A DNA stretch of 32,716 bases. It comes from Deinococcus sp. GTDB lineage: Bacteria > Deinococcota > Deinococci > Deinococcales > Deinococcaceae. The DNA is taken from NCBI GenBank assembly GCA_018260375.1, contig JAGLBF010000001.1:42487-75202 (forward strand), given 5' to 3'. Positions 31,071 through 32,716 of this stretch are shown here, piece by piece; the first letter of the stretch is position 1, and every line of letters starts with the position of its first letter. Both the position numbers and the translations under genes were made by a program. The notes under the pieces were generated by a model. That model saw only the letters and a program-made list of their open reading frames with translations, made no database searches and was not told the origin of the DNA.

Positions 31071-31877
31071 CTATATTGGCCATATCAATTGCCGTGTTGC
31101 TTCTTCTAAATCTCCGCTGCCTGCCAAGCTGCTGCCCACCAGCACAGCGTCAGCTACTGTGCGGATGCTTGCCAAGTCTTCGCGGCGGGTGTAGCCGCTT
31201 TCGGCCACCAACAAGCCTTTAAATCCCTCAGCGCGGGCACGAGTGATCAGGCGCGGGCTGTTGGCGAGGTTGATATTCAGCGTGGTCAGGTCGCGGTTAT
31301 TGACCCCGATAATTTCCGCGCCACTGGTAAGGGCTACAGTAAGCTCGGCTTCGTCATGCACTTCTACCAGCGCGTCAAGGCCACAGTAGTGGGCCACTTG
31401 CAGGTAGGCGCTCAGGTCATCGCCCAGCACACTGACCATCAGCAGGGCGGCGCTGGCACCCCACTCGGCCGCCTCTAGCAGCATAAGCGGGTGAACTACA
31501 AAATCCTTGCGGAGTACCGGTAAGCTGGCCCCCGCCACCACTGCCGCTAGGGCCTGTGGCGAGCCGCCAAAGTGCAGTGGCTCGGTCAGGCAACTGATCG
31601 CCGCCGCGCCGCCGCGCTGATAACTCTGGGCAGCCTCAGCGGGGTCAAGTGGTGCGATAGCGCCTTGGCTGGGGCTGGCGCGTTTGACCTCGGCAATCAG
31701 TTGCAGGCCAGGGCGTGCCAGAGCCGAATAAAACCGCCTGTGTCTGGGGCGCGGCGCACCCAGATCATAAGCCAGCGCGGGCGGATACACCTGCTGACGC
31801 TCCTGAACAATCTGACCCAGTATGCCCGGAGCGCTGTAGCGGCGGGGCAAAATATGCGGCGGGGTGGAGGTGGTCAT
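31071..31877 (-). CDS. trpC: Indole-3-glycerol-phosphate synthase TrpC
   Basis: TrpC closes the indole ring of indole-3-glycerol phosphate in tryptophan synthesis. From ATG 31877 the protein is 268 residues, the usual TIM-barrel length. Visible are IAEVKRASPSQG (first catalytic Lys), VLRKDFVV (second Lys), ALLMVSVLGDD, GLDALVEVHDEAEL, IIGVNNRDL, VAESGY and the phosphate site VLVGSSLAGSGD. The open frame begins at 31994, but TATGAT with a seven-base gap before ATG 31877 identifies the leaderless start and excludes an in-frame ATG that overlaps the -10. It stands alone; no other trp gene is in the window. Divergent from hpt. Confidence 0.95.
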   Translation of the reverse strand: MTTSTPPHILPRRYSAPGILGQIVQERQQVYPPALAYDLGAPRPRHRRFYSALARPGLQLIAEVKRASPSQGAIAPLDPAEAAQSYQRGGAAAISCLTEPLHFGGSPQALAAVVAGASLPVLRKDFVVHPLMLLEAAEWGASAALLMVSVLGDDLSAYLQVAHYCGLDALVEVHDEAELTVALTSGAEIIGVNNRDLTTLNINLANSPRLITRARAEGFKGLLVAESGYTRREDLASIRTVADAVLVGSSLAGSGDLEEATRQLIWPI

Positions 31878-31884
31878 ATCAAGA

Positions 31885-31890
31885 ATCATA
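31885..31890 (-). promoter_or_regulatory. Leaderless -10 box of trpC
   Basis: TATGAT on the minus strand, exactly seven bases before the trpC ATG. No attenuator-like leader peptide or terminator is present, as expected for a leaderless message. Confidence 0.6.
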
Positions 31891-31998
31891 CCCCGCTTGC
31901 AGCAGTAAGACAGGCTCTGCGCTGCGCTGATCCGCGCTTCAAGCACCGTCAAGCTTGAGCAAGGGTGCCGTAGTCTGCACTCAGGTTGGTGCATCTGG

Positions 31999-32004
31999 TA
32001 GGCT
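31999..32004 (+). promoter_or_regulatory. Leaderless -10 box of hpt
   Basis: TAGGCT, seven bases before the hpt ATG at 32012. No Shine-Dalgarno. Confidence 0.5.
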
Positions 32005-32011
32005 ATAGCGC

Positions 32012-32554
32012 ATGACGTTTTCGCAACAATACCTTCAGCCTGGGGACGGCCCCGTGCAAATTTCTGAAAAAGAACTTCTGAGCCGCATTAAAGAACTGGC
32101 CCAACAGATACGCAGTGACTACACAGGCCAAATGCCACACCTGATTTGCCTGCTCAATGGGGCTTTTTTGTTTCATGCTGACCTGGTACGCGCCTTAGAT
32201 ATGCCTGCCACCGTAGATTTTCTGCAAACCAGCAGCTACGGCGCAGGCCAACAGAGCAGCGGCGAAGTGAGATTAGTCAAAGACTTGAGTTTCCCTATAC
32301 ATGACCGCCATGTCATATTGATAGAAGACATCATCGATACAGGCCTAACCATGGACTATATACTGCGCTATTTGCAAGAACGCGGCCCTGCTAGCTTAAA
32401 GGTGGCTTCACTGCTGAGCAAACCGTCACGCCGCAAGGTAGAGGTGCCTATTGATTACTTAGGCTTTACTATTCCTGATGCCTTCGTTTTTGGCTATGGC
32501 CTAGACCGCAACCAGCAAGACCGGAATATGAGTTTTATTAGCTCACAGAAGTAA
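32012..32554 (+). CDS. hpt: Hypoxanthine phosphoribosyltransferase
   Basis: Purine-salvage enzyme joining hypoxanthine or guanine to PRPP. The 180-residue protein has the usual family length. The PPi loop region LICLLNGAFLFHADLVR, the flexible-loop segment FLQTSSYGAGQQSSGEV, the PRPP signature VILIEDIIDTGLT (101-113) and the C-terminal base-binding segment PDAFVFGYGLDRNQQDRN are all visible. Here Phe replaces the more common Val in D-F-V-V-GYGLD. It is cytoplasmic and monocistronic, divergently paired with trpC; no functional link is evident. Confidence 0.93.
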   Translation: MTFSQQYLQPGDGPVQISEKELLSRIKELAQQIRSDYTGQMPHLICLLNGAFLFHADLVRALDMPATVDFLQTSSYGAGQQSSGEVRLVKDLSFPIHDRHVILIEDIIDTGLTMDYILRYLQERGPASLKVASLLSKPSRRKVEVPIDYLGFTIPDAFVFGYGLDRNQQDRNMSFISSQK

Positions 32555-32593
32555 CATATATTCTGACCTACATCTTGTTGAAAACGTCACAAA

Positions 32594-32630
32594 AGAAAGG
32601 CAGCGGACATAAGAAGAAGTACGCCTTTCT
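32594..32630. other. Hairpin downstream of hpt, possible terminator
   Basis: Perfect 8-bp stem AGAAAGGC (32594-32601) with GCCTTTCT (32623-32630) across a 21-base loop. The following ATTACTG is not a T-tract, so termination is uncertain. Confidence 0.35.
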
Positions 32631-32633
32631 ATT

Positions 32634-32716
32634 ACTGTGCTAAAATGGAGCGCAGTCCGTATTATACGGATTCCGATTGATTTGGCGTACTTCCGAATCA
32701 ATCCGAGCGGATGCGA
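32634..32716 (+). repeat. Dispersed MITE-like repeats, copy R11 (tail of one element joined to head of another; cut by window end)
   Basis: CTGTGCTAAAATGGAGCGCAGTCCGTATTA is the family tail. From about 32663 the head follows (TTATACGGATTCC, GATTGATT/AATCAATC hairpin, GAGCGGATGCGA), identical to R1 and R6, and is interrupted by the window edge. Confidence 0.85.

Noticed and set aside
30967..31194. 75-codon plus-strand frame after infB
   Set aside because: More than half is antisense to the conserved trpC C-terminus.
1..32716. tRNA, rRNA, CRISPR array, prophage or transposase
   Set aside because: No T-loop-like GTTCGAATC sequences, regularly spaced repeats or transposase motifs were found; the only repeats are the dispersed elements and short tandem arrays listed.

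Overview
The window looks like a Deinococcus (Deinococcota) chromosome. It is GC-rich with short AT-rich intergenic stretches. It encodes an outer-membrane BamA alongside an SLH-domain, coiled-coil, beta-barrel surface protein in the style of SlpA. It also carries a FemX-type peptidoglycan bridge enzyme and an OmpR-family regulator that closely matches my recollection of DrRRA. Many genes have a TANNNT box 5-8 bases before the start codon and no Shine-Dalgarno, which is the leaderless pattern described for Deinococcus. The genus call is inference from these features, not from a database search.

Layout. Bases 1-5354 (minus strand) form a division/peptidoglycan cluster read murD, ftsW, murG, murC, with murC running off the left edge. 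Bases 5384-9045 hold an alpha/beta-hydrolase, a small SLH/collagen-like/beta-barrel protein and an OsmC-family protein, separated by dispersed repeats. Bases 9043-11184 (minus) carry a MoxR-type AAA+ ATPase coupled to a protein joining an HExxH domain to a VWA domain. Bases 11356-13241 (plus) carry FemX overlapping a divergent AroE-like protein. Bases 13336-15334 (minus) carry a YggS-type PLP protein and a long DivIVA-domain protein. Bases 15831-22559 (plus) carry bamA, argS and an M3 metallopeptidase. Then come marC (minus), the DrRRA-like regulator and an APC permease. Bases 26771-30775 are the conserved rimP-nusA-ylxR-infB translation/transcription operon. The window closes with divergent trpC (minus) and hpt (plus).

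Function. Much of the content is envelope and division: lipid II synthesis (MurD, MurG, MurC), septal glycan polymerisation (FtsW), bridge formation (FemX), septum placement (DivIVA), outer-membrane assembly (BamA) and a surface protein. The rest is housekeeping: arginyl-tRNA synthesis, translation initiation, transcription elongation, tryptophan synthesis and purine salvage.

The most interesting non-standard content is as follows. (1) A roughly 140-bp family of MITE-like, structure-conserved palindromic repeats has about ten copies or pieces here, several of which supply stop codons or terminator-like hairpins. (2) One short surface protein contains an SLH region, a coiled coil, a 17-triplet collagen-like Gly-X-Y stretch and a beta-barrel. 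(3) The rimP leader has mutually exclusive pairings, and the infB Shine-Dalgarno lies in a hairpin. (4) An 18-bp tandem repeat sits upstream of divIVA. (5) A perfect 12-bp palindrome sits in the promoter of the DrRRA-like regulator. No tRNA, rRNA, CRISPR array, prophage or transposase gene was seen.
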